From: Alphaproteobacteria bacterium
GTDB lineage: Bacteria; Pseudomonadota; Alphaproteobacteria; Sphingomonadales; Emcibacteraceae
Length of the DNA: 6,559 nt
Assembly (NCBI GenBank): GCA_030432815.1
Contig: JAUILB010000167.1
Span: forward strand, 1 to 6,559
Reading direction: 5' to 3'
The position numbers and the translations under genes were made by a program. Below are positions 6,206-6,559 of this stretch, piece after piece (position 1 is the first letter of the stretch; every line of letters starts with the position of its first letter). Under the pieces are notes generated by a model. The model did not search any database, had not been told where the DNA came from, and saw only the letters and a list, made by a program, of their open reading frames with translations.

Positions 6206-6559
6206 ATGACAGCAATTATCGATATCAAAGGCCGCGAAATCATTGATAGTCGCGGAAACCCAACCGTTGAAGTGGACGTTTTACTGGAAACCGGCGCGTT
6301 TGGCCGTGCTGCGGTTCCAAGCGGCGCATCAACCGGTGCCCATGAAGCGGTGGAGCTTCGTGATGGTGGTTCGCGCTATATGGGTAAGGGTGTTCTGCAG
6401 GCTGTCGAAGCGGTCAATACCGAACTTTATGACGCACTGACCGGTATGGATGCGGAAGAACAGATTGTTATTGATAATGTTATGCGTGAACTTGACGGTA
6501 CGGAAAATAAATCCCGTCTTGGCGCCAACGCCATTCTGGGTGTCAGTCTCGCAACCGCA
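6206..6559 (+). CDS. eno: Enolase (partial, C-terminus beyond window)
   Basis: Enolase converts 2-phosphoglycerate to phosphoenolpyruvate in glycolysis and the reverse in gluconeogenesis. The window holds the first 118 codons of a protein usually about 425-430 long, covering most of the N-terminal enolase domain. The diagnostic motifs are GREIIDSRGNPTVEV at 9-23, the mobile active-site loop PSGASTGAHEA at 38-48 (S42 corresponds to the metal-binding loop serine of E. coli enolase), and ENKSRLGANAILGVSLA from residue 100. The frame is clean up to the edge. The ATG at 6206 has AAGAGA 6 nt upstream and lies 18 nt after the pyrG stop with no terminator between, so it is probably cotranscribed with pyrG. 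The catalytic Lys and metal-binding acidic residues lie beyond the window. Confidence 0.97.
   Translation, partial: MTAIIDIKGREIIDSRGNPTVEVDVLLETGAFGRAAVPSGASTGAHEAVELRDGGSRYMGKGVLQAVEAVNTELYDALTGMDAEEQIVIDNVMRELDGTENKSRLGANAILGVSLATA

Overview
This window is a stretch of ordinary core chromosome from an alphaproteobacterium, with no mobile, phage, CRISPR or defence content visible. The lineage call rests on gene order and protein character. A minus-strand ppiD-like gene followed directly by trpE lies divergent to a plus-strand tpiA-secG-pyrG-eno series, an arrangement well known from Alphaproteobacteria. The DNA looks moderately AT-rich (estimated by eye, not computed) and intergenic regions are clearly AT-rich, so this is not a high-GC rhizobial or caulobacter-type genome. 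I cannot name a genus.

Layout: (1) 1-1133, minus strand: the first 377 codons of trpE (anthranilate synthase component I), running off the left edge. (2) 1152-3083, minus strand: a 643-residue membrane-anchored SurA/PpiD-type periplasmic folding factor, ending 18 nt before trpE, so the two are probably cotranscribed. (3) 3084-3275: a 192-bp divergent intergenic region with a good sigma70-like promoter for ppiD, a small hairpin in the ppiD leader, and a perfect 8-bp inverted repeat just before the tpiA ribosome binding site. (4) 3276-4034 tpiA and 4149-4481 secG, plus strand, closed by a clear intrinsic terminator at 4488-4514. (5) 4556-6187 pyrG, followed after 18 nt by eno, which is cut by the right edge after 118 codons. 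No gene-free stretch exceeds 300 bases.

The genes serve central metabolism and envelope biogenesis: tpiA and eno in glycolysis/gluconeogenesis, pyrG in CTP synthesis, trpE in tryptophan synthesis, secG in protein export, and ppiD in folding of exported proteins near the translocon.

The most noteworthy signals are regulatory. pyrG has no Shine-Dalgarno sequence and has a perfect TATAAT ending 6 nt before its ATG, just after the secG terminator. This suggests a separately transcribed, leaderless pyrG-eno unit. Also worth a look are a PpiD with no His or Cys in its parvulin-like domain, the absence of kdsA from its common place between pyrG and eno, and the palindrome upstream of tpiA. I see no evidence of an undescribed biological system here.
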